64,000 nt of DNA from Diplosphaera chodatii (GCA_032358165.1 JAALGY010000017.1:1302001-1366000), one strand, 5' to 3'; shown: positions 33,663 through 45,768, counted from the stretch's first letter. The notes: generated by a model from the letters alone, not told the origin. Made by a program: numbers and translations.

Positions 33663-36493
33663 TCACTCCATGTGACGCTGCCGCTCCCGCCTGAGGCGCT
33701 GCGTGTCGCCCTCCAACGCGTGCGACTGCGCAAACTGCTCTATGCAGCTGACGATGAAGCTGCCCATGAGCAGCAGGATGACGGCCGACCAGGGCGTCGG
33801 CAGGAAGGACCTGAAGTACGCCGTCGCTGCTGGCCAGCTGGACAGGTGCCCCGCCACCCGCTGGTGCCACCACCTGCCAGGACCGCAGCAAGCGCAGCAG
33901 TGATGCATGGTGGCCTCCAAAGGGCAAACTTGGAGCGCTACCTCCCAGCGTGGAGATGCAGGCGATGCAAAGCGGGACAACCAGACGCCAGGTGCGGGGC
34001 GTCTGCTAGTTATAGGGAGTGGGGTCTGAGTCGCGTCGTGGCAAGAGCACCGCTGCAGCCGCACCTGCTGTCTGCGGCGTGTGCAGCTGCTCTGCGCGCA
34101 ACGCCAGTCTGGAATGCATTTATGCGGGCATTTATAAAGTGATGCAGCGCCGCAGCCGGCGCCAACCTGCATAATGAGAATATGCTTGGCTTTGCGATTG
34201 TGGCTCTGCCCATCCGCACATACATATGTAGAGACACGTGCTGCCCGCCAAACTCAACAGCACGCCAGGACAGCAGTGCCAGTCACACTGCTGCAGCTGC
34301 ACAGCTGGTAGAGCAAAGGACGCACAAGATGCAGTCCTGCTGGTCTGATGGCAGCCCACCTGCCAGGCAGCAGCGGCAGCCGGCTCGGCAGCACACGTTG
34401 CAGCCATGCTAGGATCGCATCGCGCGATTCGCGCCTGAAGATTGCCACTAACGCTGCTGCCTGCAGGTTGACCTGCAATCGCGGCACACGCCTTTTGAAC
34501 AGTACACCTTGCACCTGGCAGTGCACAATTGACTAATATCATAACTAACAAGCATGGATCTTTTGGTGATCTGTTGTCACACTGATGTGATCAGCATGCG
34601 TAGTCACCTTGATCAGCGCCTTGCCAATGAAGGTCGCCCCGAAGAACTGCCAGAAGGGCATTTGGAAGTGCCCACAGCATATGCCGCACAGGTCGAATGC
34701 TGCATTTGGCCACGCTGCCTGCAGCGGTGGCAGCGGTGTTGCAAATTCGACCTTGCACAGAAGCTCGCACCATGCTAATGCTGCACATACTGGGAACTGT
34801 TTTAACAAGCATACCAGTAGCAGGATGCCGCCAAAACCGTGCGCCTCGATGAAGCTCATCATCCACGACTGCACGCTGCCTGTGAAGCGGGAGATCAGGC
34901 CGCCCCCCGTGCGCTGCTCCTTGTCCAGCTGCACGCATGTGATTGGGGTGAGAGTAATGACTCGAGTCATTCTGGCTCCAAAGCCATTTGAACCCCTCCT
35001 GAGAAATTGCCGTTTGACATGCAAAGGTCGGATGCGCATGCAGAGATGCACCCCCAAATGTTGCAGTAGCGCACTTACCCCTAAATCAGCAGCCTGGTCA
35101 ACTTGTGTGGTACCAGTGTCAGAGCTGAAGGTGGCCTCACCGCAAGGGCCTCCTCCATGCCCGACACCTTGCCGCTGGCCACCGACGCATGATACGCCAC
35201 AGCATAGGGCGGGATCTCGCCCAGCGCAGTACCAGCGCCCCACAGCATTGCAGCTGGCATCACCTAAGCAGCAGAGGACCAGACCCAGGCTTACCCACAA
35301 CGCTGACTATCTTTGATTGCCATCATCACGACCAACAGCCACAGAGCATCTGGCAAGCAGGGCCCTGTGCTGTCGTCAGCCTTGTGTTGTCAGCCTCATG
35401 CAATCTTGCAGTGATGCCTGACACACACCTTCAGCAGGATGTCCACAAAGGTGACGTGTGATGCGGGTGCCTCGTCACAGTGGAAGCCGGCATGGCTCCA
35501 CCACATGTCCGGCTTCGCATCGAAAGCCACATGCTTGCATTTCTCCGCTGCCAGGCACACCTGTGAATATTCTTGAGAGCAATGAGTGCGGTCATGGTAC
35601 CTTGACACCGTAACAGGGACTCGTAGCTCGTTCAGCCCAAAAGCTTCACCAGCTAAGCATATGTGCCGATATTCTTCGTGGGCACAGTGTGACGGGCTAA
35701 GATCGCATCTGGGCAGTGTCATTGGATCAATGCACCTTCAGCATGTGTGGGAACAGGAACAGCAGGCCGGAGTGCATGCCGGTGCCCAGGCCAATGGACG
35801 ACAGCACGCCCAGGCCCACCCACCACACCACGAACTGCACACCCTCCTCCAGCTCCGCAAGTTGGTCTGCCGCCTCGCCTGCTCAGCGGAAAGCGGAAAG
35901 AATCAACACTTTACCTGACCGTTCAAAGTCAGCCTTGCGGCATCGTGCGCTCTGGCAGCTGGACGTTGCAGGACCAATCATGCAACAGCCGCAAGTCGCC
36001 AAGGGCAACGCTCGTGACGCCAACGCAAAGTGCCGGTCGCCCCATTGCACCTGACAACTTCCAGCCGATGTACAGCATCAGGATGGGCAGCGCGATGAAC
36101 AGCGTCAGCGGGTGTTGCGCCATCCACTTGGCGCCGCTCACACCGGCCGCCGTGGTGTTCTGCCGGAAGTGGCGCAGCGTGGCACGGGGGGCCCGCCACA
36201 GCGTGAGGTTGCGCCGCTTGAGCGCCAGCTCCGCTTGCAGCTGCACAGGGATGGGCAGCCCGTCTTCAACAATATATTCACACTGGTCTTTTCTTCTTCT
36301 CTTCTTCCTCTTCCATTTAGCGAGCAACAAGGCTCAGGTTCAGCTGTAACTCAGCGGATCGTCTGACTGCTGATCAGCAAAGCACCTTTTCTATCCGCTG
36401 CCTGTCAGCAGGCCGCAACCCAGCTGTGATGTCCTCGGCGGCGACGGCCGCATCATCGGCGGGGCTGCTGCCCTCGTCGCCAGTGCTGGTCAT
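33663..36493 (-). CDS. VMP1: Vacuole membrane protein 1 (VMP1), ER autophagy factor
   Basis: Starts [20 protein letters not shown] (ATG 36491-36493). Exon 2 gives [21 protein letters not shown] and the first membrane span ([19 protein letters not shown]). Then come [21 protein letters not shown] and [17 protein letters not shown] segments (35740-35880), [14 protein letters not shown] (35480-35570), [20 protein letters not shown] (35185-35265), [18 protein letters not shown] (about 34805-34875) and the family hallmark [15 protein letters not shown] followed by [16 protein letters not shown] (34600-34715). The last exons end [17 protein letters not shown] and a basic tail, stop 33663-33665. VMP1 is an ER multispan protein of the DedA/VTT group; VTT proteins have been reported as lipid scramblases, and VMP1 is needed for autophagosome formation. 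The GxxxGExPPY and CGICCGH motifs are intact, so the protein looks functional. Confidence 0.92.
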
Positions 36494-37321
36494 GCTTACT
36501 GTTGCAGCCTGCACGCACTTGAGGCAATCCTGGTGACACCTGTCGCTGTTGTGTGAGAGCAGCTTGTAGAGCCTGAATAACATGTCTGCAGGTACAGGTG
36601 TGGGCGTGCTCAGTTGCTGTAACGGCGCATGCGCATTGAGTGCGTAAGCTTACCTTACAGGAAAGCTCTTGATGCGAAACAAATCCAGATGCCTGCCTCT
36701 ACGTCCAGGCTGGTGCTGTGTGAGATGCACCTAGTGCTGCAATAGAATATGCCTGACCGCTGCTGCGTGTTCACGACTGGGCAGAAAGTCGTGGTACCAG
36801 CAAGCCGTTATACATGTGTGTCAAAGTCAATTGTGATGCTGTGCGATGCAGTCGCTGGCTGCACTGCTAGTTGACACCTCCAGATTTGTGTTCGAAATGG
36901 CTTGCTGTTGATAGACGGATTTTCGCAACCGGTGCATCCTCATCACAGACGAAGTGTATAGTATATGCGATTGCACTTGCGCGACAGAGCTCGAGCGCTA
37001 AGCTGTGAGCAGAACCCTACGTTAGAAGACTGATGGCACATGTTCAGCACCCTTGCTTGCTCAGCATGTTGCTCCTCACCAGCATGTCGTGCATTGCGGC
37101 AACACCACCCTACTCTCAGATACGTGCAGGTGCCGACTGCAAACGCTGAATTATTACAGGGGTTTCTGCGGCTTCAGTATTTTGCACAGCAGCAGTGCAC
37201 TATATCAGCACCCTGTTGAGTGCAACCTGTGCCGCAGCTGCTGAAACGAGTACCGTATTGCTCGATTGCTTGATTCGTTGAGCAGCACCGCCTGATAGGG
37301 AACAACCTGCAGCAGTGCAAC
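36494..37321. promoter_or_regulatory. Divergent upstream region (VMP1 / R-SNARE)
   Basis: 828 bases between head-to-head genes, lower in GC than the flanking exons, with AT-rich tracts at about 36955-36970 (agtgtatagtatatgcg). No definite TATA box; an unseen 5' exon of VMP1 is possible near 36500-36590, where its frame stays open upstream. Confidence 0.4.
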
Positions 37322-37975
37322 ATGCCGTCAGAGATTTCCTACGCGCTCGTTGCACGCGGCAACACTGTTCTAGCAGAGGAGAGTGCGGTATCTGGCAATG
37401 CCAACCTGGTGGCACGCAAGATTGCCGAGAAGGTCCCGCCCGGCAACACGCGGGTGTCGTATGCGCAGGAGGGGCAGCTGTTCCATGTGCTGGTCTCCGA
37501 CGGCATCGCATTCCTATGTATGGCAGACGAGCCACTGGGCCGGCGGATTCCCTACGCCTTCCTGGAGGACGTGCGGCAGCGGTTTATGGACGAGCACGGC
37601 AGCGAGGCACACTCAGCAGAGGCGTTCAGTCTGAACGACACCTTTGCACCCGTGCTGGCGCAGCGCATGGACTTTTTCTCACACGACCCGAGCGCGGATG
37701 CCATCAACCGCACGCGGAATGCAGTCGCCGATGTGAAGAACATCATGGTCGAGAACATTGAAAAGGTGCTGGAGCGGGGGGAGCGTATAGAGTTGCTGGT
37801 GCACAAGACGGACGCGCTGCAGGGCCAGGCCTTCAGCTTCCGGCGGGAGACGCGGCGCCTCAAGAACCACATGTGGTGGCAGAAGGTAAAGCTGACAGTG
37901 ACTATCGTGGCCGTCCTTCTCATCATCGTGTATGCCATCATTGCGTTCACATGCTCACCGACGTTCCACTGCTAG
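37322..37975 (+). CDS. VAMP7: R-SNARE, VAMP7 / plant VAMP72 type
   Basis: A single 217-residue open frame, no intron. Residues 1-120 are a longin domain (ISYALVARGNTVLAE at the start, then LFHVLVSDGIAFLCMAD and RIPYAFLEDVRQRF). Residues 127-187 are the SNARE coil, with the zero-layer Arg at residue 152 in KVLERGERIELLVHKTDAL. Residues 189-209 are the transmembrane anchor (KLTVTIVAVLLIIVYAIIAF), followed by a short lumenal end. R-SNAREs sit on transport vesicles and pair with Q-SNAREs to fuse them with plasma membrane, endosome or vacuole. Length and layout match plant VAMP72 proteins. It is the only complete gene in the window without introns. Confidence 0.95.
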   Translation: MPSEISYALVARGNTVLAEESAVSGNANLVARKIAEKVPPGNTRVSYAQEGQLFHVLVSDGIAFLCMADEPLGRRIPYAFLEDVRQRFMDEHGSEAHSAEAFSLNDTFAPVLAQRMDFFSHDPSADAINRTRNAVADVKNIMVENIEKVLERGERIELLVHKTDALQGQAFSFRRETRRLKNHMWWQKVKLTVTIVAVLLIIVYAIIAFTCSPTFHC

Positions 37976-38628
37976 GGTCTCAATTTGAACAGACAAGCAT
38001 CGGCTGTCATTCTGGAGACATGCCAAGTGTGATTGCAAAGTCTGGTGGTGGGATGTAGTTGCGCTTCAACACAGCGGGTTGCACCGTGCTGTCTTTGGAA
38101 TGCAAGAGATTCATCAGACACAGCCTTCATTATGTGGTCGATATTCGTGCGACGTGTAGATGTGTTTTGCTCTGTACTCTAGATTCGTTACATGTGACAT
38201 CGTCGAGCCAACTGTGAGGCGTTGGGGAAGCTGAATGTTGTAAGGCCGCCCTGGACCCAAGTGTGCTTTGCGGGCTACCAAATGCCATGCAATAGCAGAG
38301 TGCCACGCATTGGCATTTGTTCCATTGTCCACAAGCAAGCGGTAGTATCCAGCAAGCGGCTCCCGCTTCATGTGATGCTTTTGCCGCTGAGCCACCAGTG
38401 ACATATGTTGCTCCTCTCAAGCATGCTGCACGAGGCAACACCACAGCAACATGGTTGACGGTTCCTGTGCTGCTGTTGACGCCAAGTCGCGATTTCGAGC
38501 CGCCGTGCGACCTGCCAAATGTCTCGTTTCTGTCATGCGGCAGTATTGCTGCAGCAGCTGCACGGCCGGTCTGCTGTGACTGGCTGCAGGGACTGTGGCC
38601 CAGGTCTATCCATTGCGCATGTCCATGC
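37976..38628. other. Convergent 3' region (R-SNARE / DCP5)
   Basis: 653 bases with no recognisable gene. A lower-complexity antisense frame at 38130-38620 has no domain. It likely holds the two 3' UTRs. Confidence 0.45.
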
Positions 38629-41416
38629 TCAGGCTGAAACAGCCACACTGCTGCGCCCGGCGCCACCGCCGCCGCGCCCCTGCATCTGCAGAAGTGCAGA
38701 AATGCTTGGCTGGCAGCTCGGCAAAGGATGCCCATACCAGAGACGGCGCACTGCAGGGCTCAGAGCCGAGTCTGAAGGGTGGGATGCAAGCGCTGCGCAT
38801 CTCTGCTGTGTGGACAGAACGTGCATTCGAACTGTCATGCACCTCTCCACGGCCGGCCATGGGCATGGGCCCGTTGTCCCCGCGGCCGCCGCCGCCACGG
38901 CCGCCGCGGCCACCGCCCCGCCCCCGGCCGTAGCCCCTCCGGCGGCCGCCAAACCTGCCGGCGCTGGTGGCGCCAAAGGTCTCCATGTCCACCTGCACGT
39001 CATGAACCCAACCATCAGCTGTGGGTCCACGACCCTCCGTGCGCAGCAACATCATCGAGCCCCCCAGCGGAACTGCCACTTGCATTGTGCTGGGAGCCTT
39101 CGTCCACAGCCTGTCACATCGGCAGTTGCACACACTCAGCCAAGTGGCAAGTGCCTGGCATCCGTGGAGCATGGCGTGCATGCGAGGGGGCGGCACCTTG
39201 CGCTGGGCGGCGTTGCGGGCGCGGCCGTCCACGCGGGCGTCCTCGCCCGCCTCCCGGATCGCCATGCGCTCCAGGGCCTCGCACGACAGCGAGTCGAAGA
39301 AGCCGTCCTTCTCGTACACCTTGCCCGCCGCCTCCCCCTCCGCCTCCTGCTCCCCGTCCTGCAGGGGAACATCGGGGGTATGCAGCACTGCTCAAGCTGC
39401 TGAGCCTGAGTGCACACCATTTCAGCGTCCTGCTCTGAAGCATCTGTTCTTCACCACCTCAGTAGGCGGCATGCTCGGGATGTTAACATAGGATGTGTGT
39501 ACCCCGGCTGATCACCTGCTCCTGCTGCAGGTCGGCCTTGTTGAACTTCGCGAGCGCCTCCTCGAAGTTGAAATCCGCCTTTGGCATGTCCGCCGGCCGC
39601 ACCGCCGCCTGCCAGCATGCACATTGATGACGTGGGGCGCTGATTGCGGGCCAGCGTGTGACGCCCTTGCGGTGTGAGCAAACATGACAGTGTTGTGAGT
39701 AAAGCTGTGTCGTGCCGGCTCCAAGGGACGGCGCTGTGCGACTCGTGCTCACCGGCGCGAGCTCGCCGACAGGGCCCCTGTTCTGGGGGCCGCGCCCGCC
39801 GCCGCGCCCCCCGCCGCCGGCCCCACGGCCGCCGACATGGGGCCCGCCACGGCCGGCCTCACCCTCCGGGCCGCGGCCCCTGCCACGGCCGCCCCTGCCG
39901 CCACGCCCACCTGGCCATGCAGATATGCTTTCTCCTAAGCAGAACACTATCGTCAAAGTGGCTGCGATACATTTGCTGCCATTGCGCGCACACCCTTAAG
40001 CTCGCCCCACTTGCCGCTGTTAGCTCTTACACAGCCGCCTGTTGTCATGCCCGTCTTGCAGCCGTGCTGCGTATGCCTGCGCACATGACTGCGGCTGCAG
40101 ATGCAGCGGGGCATGAGAAAGGCAAGCACCTCGGCCGCCGCGGCCGAGGGGCGGCGCCCCGCCGTGCCCGTTGGCCTGCTGCTGGTGGTGGGGCGGCGGC
40201 GGCGGGCCGCGGTGCTGCTGCTGGTGGGGCGGCGGCGGGTGGTGCCCCGGTGGCGCCGGCGGCCGCGGCTGCCCGCCGCCCTGCTGGCGCGCTTGCTGCG
40301 GCTGCCGCGGCGGCGCCGCCGGCGTCAGCAGCACGGTGGGCGCCGGGGCGCGCGGCGGCTGCGGGGCCCCCGGGGCGGCTGGCTGCGGCGCGGGCGGGGG
40401 CACCGGCGCGCCGGGCGCTGCAGCGGGGCGCACACCCACCTCAACGCATGGCTTGGTCCTTAGCTAGTTCATTTGATCCCACACTTCCCACACTGTGAGC
40501 TGTGCAGCAGAGCTCCCTGGCAGGCATGGAGCACTGCCTTGCACATGGTGGCATGTGGCTGACCCGCTCCATGCAGGGCGCTGTCAGGCGGAGCTGCAGG
40601 TATGGCACTGTACCTGCGCCTGCAGCCTGCGGCTGCGACCACCCTGTGACCTGCGGTGCTGAGGGCGCGATTGGGGCGCCGCCTGCCGTGGGCTGCTCCG
40701 CGGGCGGCGGCGCAGCAGGCGCCTGGGGTGCCTGTGACAACTGGTATTCGGACAGTGACCCACCCAGGGACAGCAGCAGAGCGTGCCCGCCACCAATATG
40801 TGCCACCGATACAGGTCGTGATGTTGACAACTGACAGCAAGGAGCATGTACCGGCGCAGGCTGGCCGGGTGCTGCGTCAGGCGCGGGTCCATTAGCCAGC
40901 ACCGTGAGCTCGGCAATGTCTGAGCCTGCGCATCATGCGGGGGCCGCATCTGCCAATGTTGGACGACCATGCAGACAATTGTATCGGCGTTGCAATGTTC
41001 GGTGTGCTCCAGCAAGGATGGGGCATGACAGATCAGATCAGTGTCGACAAGGCAGAGCAGCAGTGCCAAAAGGGACGATCCCAAACTTGCCTCGGAACTT
41101 GATGAACTCGTACACAGGCCCTGCCGGAGCGTCATCCGCCCCAAGCGTCACTGCGCACTCAGATGGCAGTTTGTCACTTTGCGTTGCATAGGATGCAGCA
41201 GGCTGTGAGTTGGCAGCACAGGTGTAGGGTGTGACAAGTGTCGGAAAGGGTGCGATCCTGCTGCAGTTGCGCACCGTTCTGCAGCGCGATTGTGCTCTCA
41301 TTGAGGTCCACCGTGTACAGTGTGCCCCGGTAGCGCTGCCCGCTGGCCGACACCAGAGAGATAAGCGAACCAATGTACGGAATCTGCCCGCCTCCGGCTG
41401 CCTCCTGCTCCGCCAT
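38629..41416 (-). CDS. DCP5: DCP5 / LSM14 (RAP55/Scd6) mRNA decapping and granule protein
   Basis: Start ATG 41414-41416, MAEQEAAGGGQIPYIGSLIS. Exons 1-3 make the N-terminal LSm14 fold (QRYRGTLYTVDLNESTIAL, then GPVYEFIKFRGKDIAELTV). A Pro/Gln-rich linker follows (40140-40440), then an RGG block (39780-39910), the FDF-type box PKADFNFEEALAKFNKADLQ (39540-39600), the FFD box VYEKDGFFDSLS (39300-39335), the TFG box METFGATSAGRFGG and a second RGG block (38880-38990). The last exon MQGRGGGGAGRSSVAVSA ends at the stop 38629-38631. In plants DCP5 recruits decapping factors and represses translation in P-bodies. All family boxes are present in order. The FDF core reads FNF instead of FDF. Confidence 0.9.
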
Positions 41417-42130
41417 GCTGCCTCCACAGCCAGAAGCTTGATCGCCGGCAACCTCACATATAGCATCAGCGTTGGGTGTTCCACTGTAACCGCTCAATTG
41501 CTCAGGCAGCGCTAAACCCTTGTCGGGCCGCTGGACTGCTGGGTGCCACCCTGTACTCCAACAGCTTCAGCGTTGGTCCCAGGTCTTCAAGGAAGCGTGG
41601 CAGAAACAGCTGTGACCTGGGCGACTGCCGGCGATGAGAAGTGCATGCTTACAAGCCCGCCCCAATGCAATTAATGGTGGTGAAGCAATGAACAACAGGC
41701 AGGATCAACGCTCGAAACCAGCGTGAAGGCGCCGCTGCAGTGCTTCGCCACACCAGACAAGGGATAGTCATCACCACTGCGGTCAATTGGCTGCGTAAAC
41801 AAGTCTCAATCAAGGAATGCTGCCCATGCACTGGGCTCTGACATCGACTGCGGGCGACGGGTGTGTCATATCGCAGCGGAATGATATATCAAGCCTATGT
41901 GATTGATCGGGCAGACGCAGCCAAGCGGCGGCTGGGGTTTGCCCAGCCACAGTTGACAGCTGCCTATTGCGCATTGCGCATTGTATCTGTGCTGACGCGT
42001 TATCAGTTGTCGATCGCAGGTTGTGCCTGCTGCAGAGGTGGTGGGCCAGAAGAGGGGCCCCTGCCGGGCTGTGCAGCAACTGCTGCGGCCGGACTCCTGC
42101 CCGCCCCAATGCCAGGAGCAAAGCTGCGAA
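41417..42130. promoter_or_regulatory. DCP5 upstream region / CCT gene 3' region
   Basis: 714 bases between two same-strand genes, with no supported open frame. Expected to hold the DCP5 promoter and the CCT-gene 3' UTR. Confidence 0.35.
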
Positions 42131-45100
42131 TTAGGCTGTTGCGGCTGGCGGTGCGGAGGAGCAAATGACGTTGCTGACATTGCTGACGGTCGGCACGACG
42201 TGCGCCTGCTGTGCGGGCGCGGACAGTGCGACGGCAGTAGAATCCTCGCCCACGTCCGTCTGTGAGGTGTATGTGTCGCCATCCTCAGGCAGCCCCAGCA
42301 GCTTGTTTGCACCAGTGATGGTGACCTATATGACGAGCACAAACCTGAAGTCAGGTGCGGGCTCCGGGTCTGAAAGATAGAAGTAATAGAAGACTGAAGG
42401 CAGACTGTCAGCAAGAACAAGGGGTTGCCTGTGGGATGCGCACCCCAGGGTTCGAGGCCAAATACTCAGCCAGCTCCTCGGCCTTCACAAAGCGCCCCTT
42501 GATGCGAGGCCGCCTGCGAGGGAGCAACAGTAGCTGTTTGAGGATATCGCACCTGGCGTGCCTACTGCCGCATCACTGATGGCATGCACAGCACTTCTGT
42601 GGGGTACCACACTGGCACACTCTGACCACACCAGCACTCTGCTGCTGCCGGACCTGTGGGCGTTTTGCTGGCGGGCGATGTAGCGCACCGCGCCGCCATC
42701 CGTGCGGCGGGCCTTCTTCTCCCTGTACCGGTCCACGCGCTCCGCCCGCGTCATGGGCGCGCCGCCTGCAAACCGCGCGACACCCCCTCACACGGGCGGC
42801 CCCTCGCAGGGCCGGCACATGATGCCGCTGACACCCCAGCACCGCCAAGGTCTGCACACCGCCTGCTTTCCGAACCTGCCGTCAAGCAGCTCAACACTTT
42901 TTTTTGAGCCAGCGTGGCGTTCACAGGCGCAGCAGCGGCCCCTGGGCGCACCGGCTGGGTAGGGCGGCGGCATCAGCGCGCCGGCGAGCAGCGCGGAGGC
43001 GGGCACCTGCGGCACGCCCAGCTGCCCGCTGCCGGCCGAGCCCGACCGCATGCCGCCGGCGGCCATCTCGGGGACCACGGCGACGCCGCCAGACGACCGC
43101 CCCGCGCTGCCCGGGTCCGAGCCATTGCCTGCGTCCAGGCAGGAGTCGGTGCTCAGGGTGCATGCCAGTCGCAAATTAAAGAGCATCTTGATGACACCAC
43201 AGGTGCAGTTTATTGGCTGGAAACCAGGCACCTATGCCAAGCAGCAAGTGGAGTTTGCACATCTGCAAGTCAGCACTCAGCAGCCATGACTAGCGATGAC
43301 ATGAGATGCAGGGTGGCTCCAGACACAGGGCGGAGCTTGCCAAGATGCAGCCACCTTGCAGGGCTGCAGAGCTGCCACCGTACTCCCACTTGATGTGCGC
43401 CACGCCAGCATCTGACAGCGTGAGGTTGGTGGCGTTGGACACCGTGCGCACGGCGCCCGGCATCACTCCACTCATGGGGTCGGCGCTGCTCTGCAGGCAG
43501 CTGCTGGGTGCATGTTGCAGCGTTGGCGGCGCCTGCTGCTGCTGCTGCTGCGACTGTGGTTGCGCCTGCTGCGATTGTGGTTGCGCCTGCTGCTGCAGGG
43601 CCGTGCCGGAACTGTGCGCGCTTGTGAGCCCCGGCTGCAGCAGCGCCTGCACGGCCGCCGGGCTACAGCAGGGCGGCTGCTGCTGCTGCGGCGGACCCTG
43701 GCTGCGCGGCTGTGAGGCGCACTGCTGCTGCTGCTGCGGCGCGGGCGGCGGCTGCTGCTGGGCCTGCTGCTGCACTGCCTGCGCCTGCTGCATTGCCTGC
43801 TGCTGCATCGAGGCCTGCTGCGCCTGCTGCTGCAGCATCATGAGCTGCGCGCCGCTCATCTGCGGCGGCCACACACCGCCTGACATGGGGAACTGCGCCA
43901 TATACGGGTTGCCAAAGGGACCCATTCCTGGCGCGGCCGGGAACGCCATCTGCTGGCCGCTCGCCATGGCCTGCTGCTGCATTGCAAACGGGGCCTGCAT
44001 CTGCTGCAGCTGCATCTGCTGCCACTGCAGCATCGCCATCTGCTGCTGCTGTGACAGGCCCGGCGGCAGCGTCTGCTGCCCAGGGTTGGCGCCGGGCTGC
44101 TGCTGGTCGGGTTGCGACTGGAGCTGGCCCGAGGTCTGCTGACCAGACCCTGGTGGAGGCACGGACGCCTGCTGTGGGATGTTTGCCGCAAAGTGCCCGC
44201 CTGGCATGGCTGGGCCTTGCGGCTGCTGGCCGGGGGGCTGCTGTACCATGGGCCCCTGCTGGCCGAAGGCAACCCCCACCGCCTGCTGCTGCCTCATCGC
44301 CATCGCCTGCTGCTGCGGGCCTGCGCCCCACTGCATCGCAGCCCACTGCTGCTGCGGCGTCATTGGCCAAGCCTGCTGCATGCTCGCCTGCGACTGCATG
44401 CTGCTCTGGGCTGCCAGGACTGGCTGCTGTTGCAGCTGATCGCTGCCCTGCAGCTTGGCCGCAGACGCGTTGTAGCCCGTGAAAGCGGACTGCGGCTGTG
44501 ACCTCTGCTGCGGCTGCGCAGCGGCTGCATGGTTGCTTGCGCCAGCGCCAGTGCCAGTGCCGCTGCCGACCTGCCGCGCGGGCTCTGCATTCAGGAAGCG
44601 CTGCATGTCCTGCTGCGCCTGCTGCACAGACAGCATCGGCCCGCCAGCCTCGTGAGGACGCCGCTGGCTGGTCTGCTCCTGCTGCGCCGGCGTCTGCTGC
44701 TGCTGTGGCGGCTGGCCCGGGACGGCAGGCGCCAGCACCGGGGCGCGCAGCATTGGCCCCAGCGGCATGCTGCCGTCAGAGTGCATGCTGCCTGAAGGGA
44801 ACATCAGCGCCGAGATTGGCAGCGCAGAGGACACCGAGTTAGAGGGTGGCGACGGGCGCGCCCGTGGCAGCGGCTGCGTGGCACCGTTGCTGCCCGAGCC
44901 GCCGTTGCTGCCGGGCGCCTGTCCGCCGCTGCCGCCGCTGCTGCTCTTGGACAGCGGCGACGGCCGCAGCGTCATGGTCCCCACCCGCTGGCTGCTGCTG
45001 CCGCCGGTGCTGGGGCCGCCCAGGCTGGACAGCCCTGCGAAGATGCCGGCGCTGCCGAACAGCCCCGCGCTGCCGCTGCTGCCGCCGCCCCCCATGTCGT

Positions 45101-45768
45101 CGCACCCCGGCATGAAGGCTGTCAGCAGGTCGTCGTTGGTGGGCGCGCCATTGCCGTGGAGGGCAGCCTCCGAGAAGTGGAACCGCGCGTCCTGCACCCG
45201 GAGCCTCCACCAATTGGACATGCAGACCTTTTTGCAGATCCTGCGGGGGCAATTTTCACCGGCAGGGAACTGAGTGGCCATGGGCACAGGACAACACCTG
45301 AAGCGGTAGCGAGTACACCAGGCCTTCGGCGGCGGGGGAGCCGACCCGCCCGCCGGCAATGCCCGGCGCCATCCTCATGGCCAGCATGCCGTTCATCGGG
45401 CTGCCGTTCAACATGGCCGTGGGCATGGACCTGCGCAGGAGGGCCCCAGCATGCATGAAAAGCACTGTCGTGATGTACAGCGTATGCCACAATGTCATCC
45501 TGAAGCATGCGGGCTGTGGTGAGGGTCCATCCGACAAATAACTCTTGCGAGGCACGTGCGCTCACCCAAAGCCCATCGCCCCGGGCGTTGATCCTGTAGG
45601 CATGCCCGCCTGCTGATACATTGCGGCTGCCATGCCCGGCCACCCAGGCGGCTGCATTCCCTGTGCAGGCGCTGTCTGGGGCTGCTGCTGCTGCGCAGCC
45701 TGCATCGCAACTGGAGCCTGTGCGCCAGAAAGCGTCCCCAGTCTGCTGCTGGTGTGGCACCGCAGCAC
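42131..45768 (-). CDS. Gln-rich CCT-domain protein (putative transcription regulator)
   Basis: An N-terminal exon rich in Met/Gln/Gly (PGMAAAMYQQAGMPTGSTPG, about 45568-45768) is followed by a short exon (MPTAMLNGSPMNGMLAMRMA) and one exon of about 1.8 kb (45174-43336) dominated by Gln and Ser/Gly repeats. The CCT domain lies near the C-terminus, split by an intron: RAERVDRYREKKARRTDGGA, VRYIARQQNA (42660-42750), then RRPRIKGRFVKAEELAEYLA (42440-42515). CCT domains occur in CONSTANS-like, pseudo-response-regulator and other plant regulators of light, circadian and carbon responses and carry a nuclear signal; some bind NF-Y or DNA. No B-box or receiver domain was seen. The final exon ends at stop TAA 42131-42133. 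The true start is uncertain: 45768 is the first usable Met in frame, and an upstream exon is possible. Confidence 0.75.
43500..44760 (-). repeat. Low-complexity Gln-rich coding repeat (CAG/CAA-type codons)
   Basis: On the minus strand this stretch encodes dense poly-Gln and QQA/QM repeats inside the CCT gene. On the plus strand it appears as tgctgctgctg clusters. Imperfect and interspersed with Pro, Met and Ala, so partly diverged rather than a pure microsatellite. Confidence 0.85.

Noticed and set aside
34240..34420. Hydrophobic/Cys-rich frames opposite the VMP1 gene
   Set aside because: No start, splice or domain support; shadow frames of an intron and a C-terminal VMP1 exon.
30099..36493. 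Functional cluster of membrane genes (GAF-membrane protein, VMP1, VAMP7)
   Set aside because: Neighbouring membrane-traffic genes in a eukaryote are likely chance; no shared promoter or operon logic links the first two.
40101..40467. Arg- or Gly/Cys-rich plus-strand frames
   Set aside because: Antisense shadows of the Pro/Gln-rich linker exon of the DCP5 gene.
43306..44142. Plus-strand frame extremely rich in Cys
   Set aside because: Antisense of poly-Gln codons (CAG read backwards gives CTG/TGC), so the Cys runs are an artefact.
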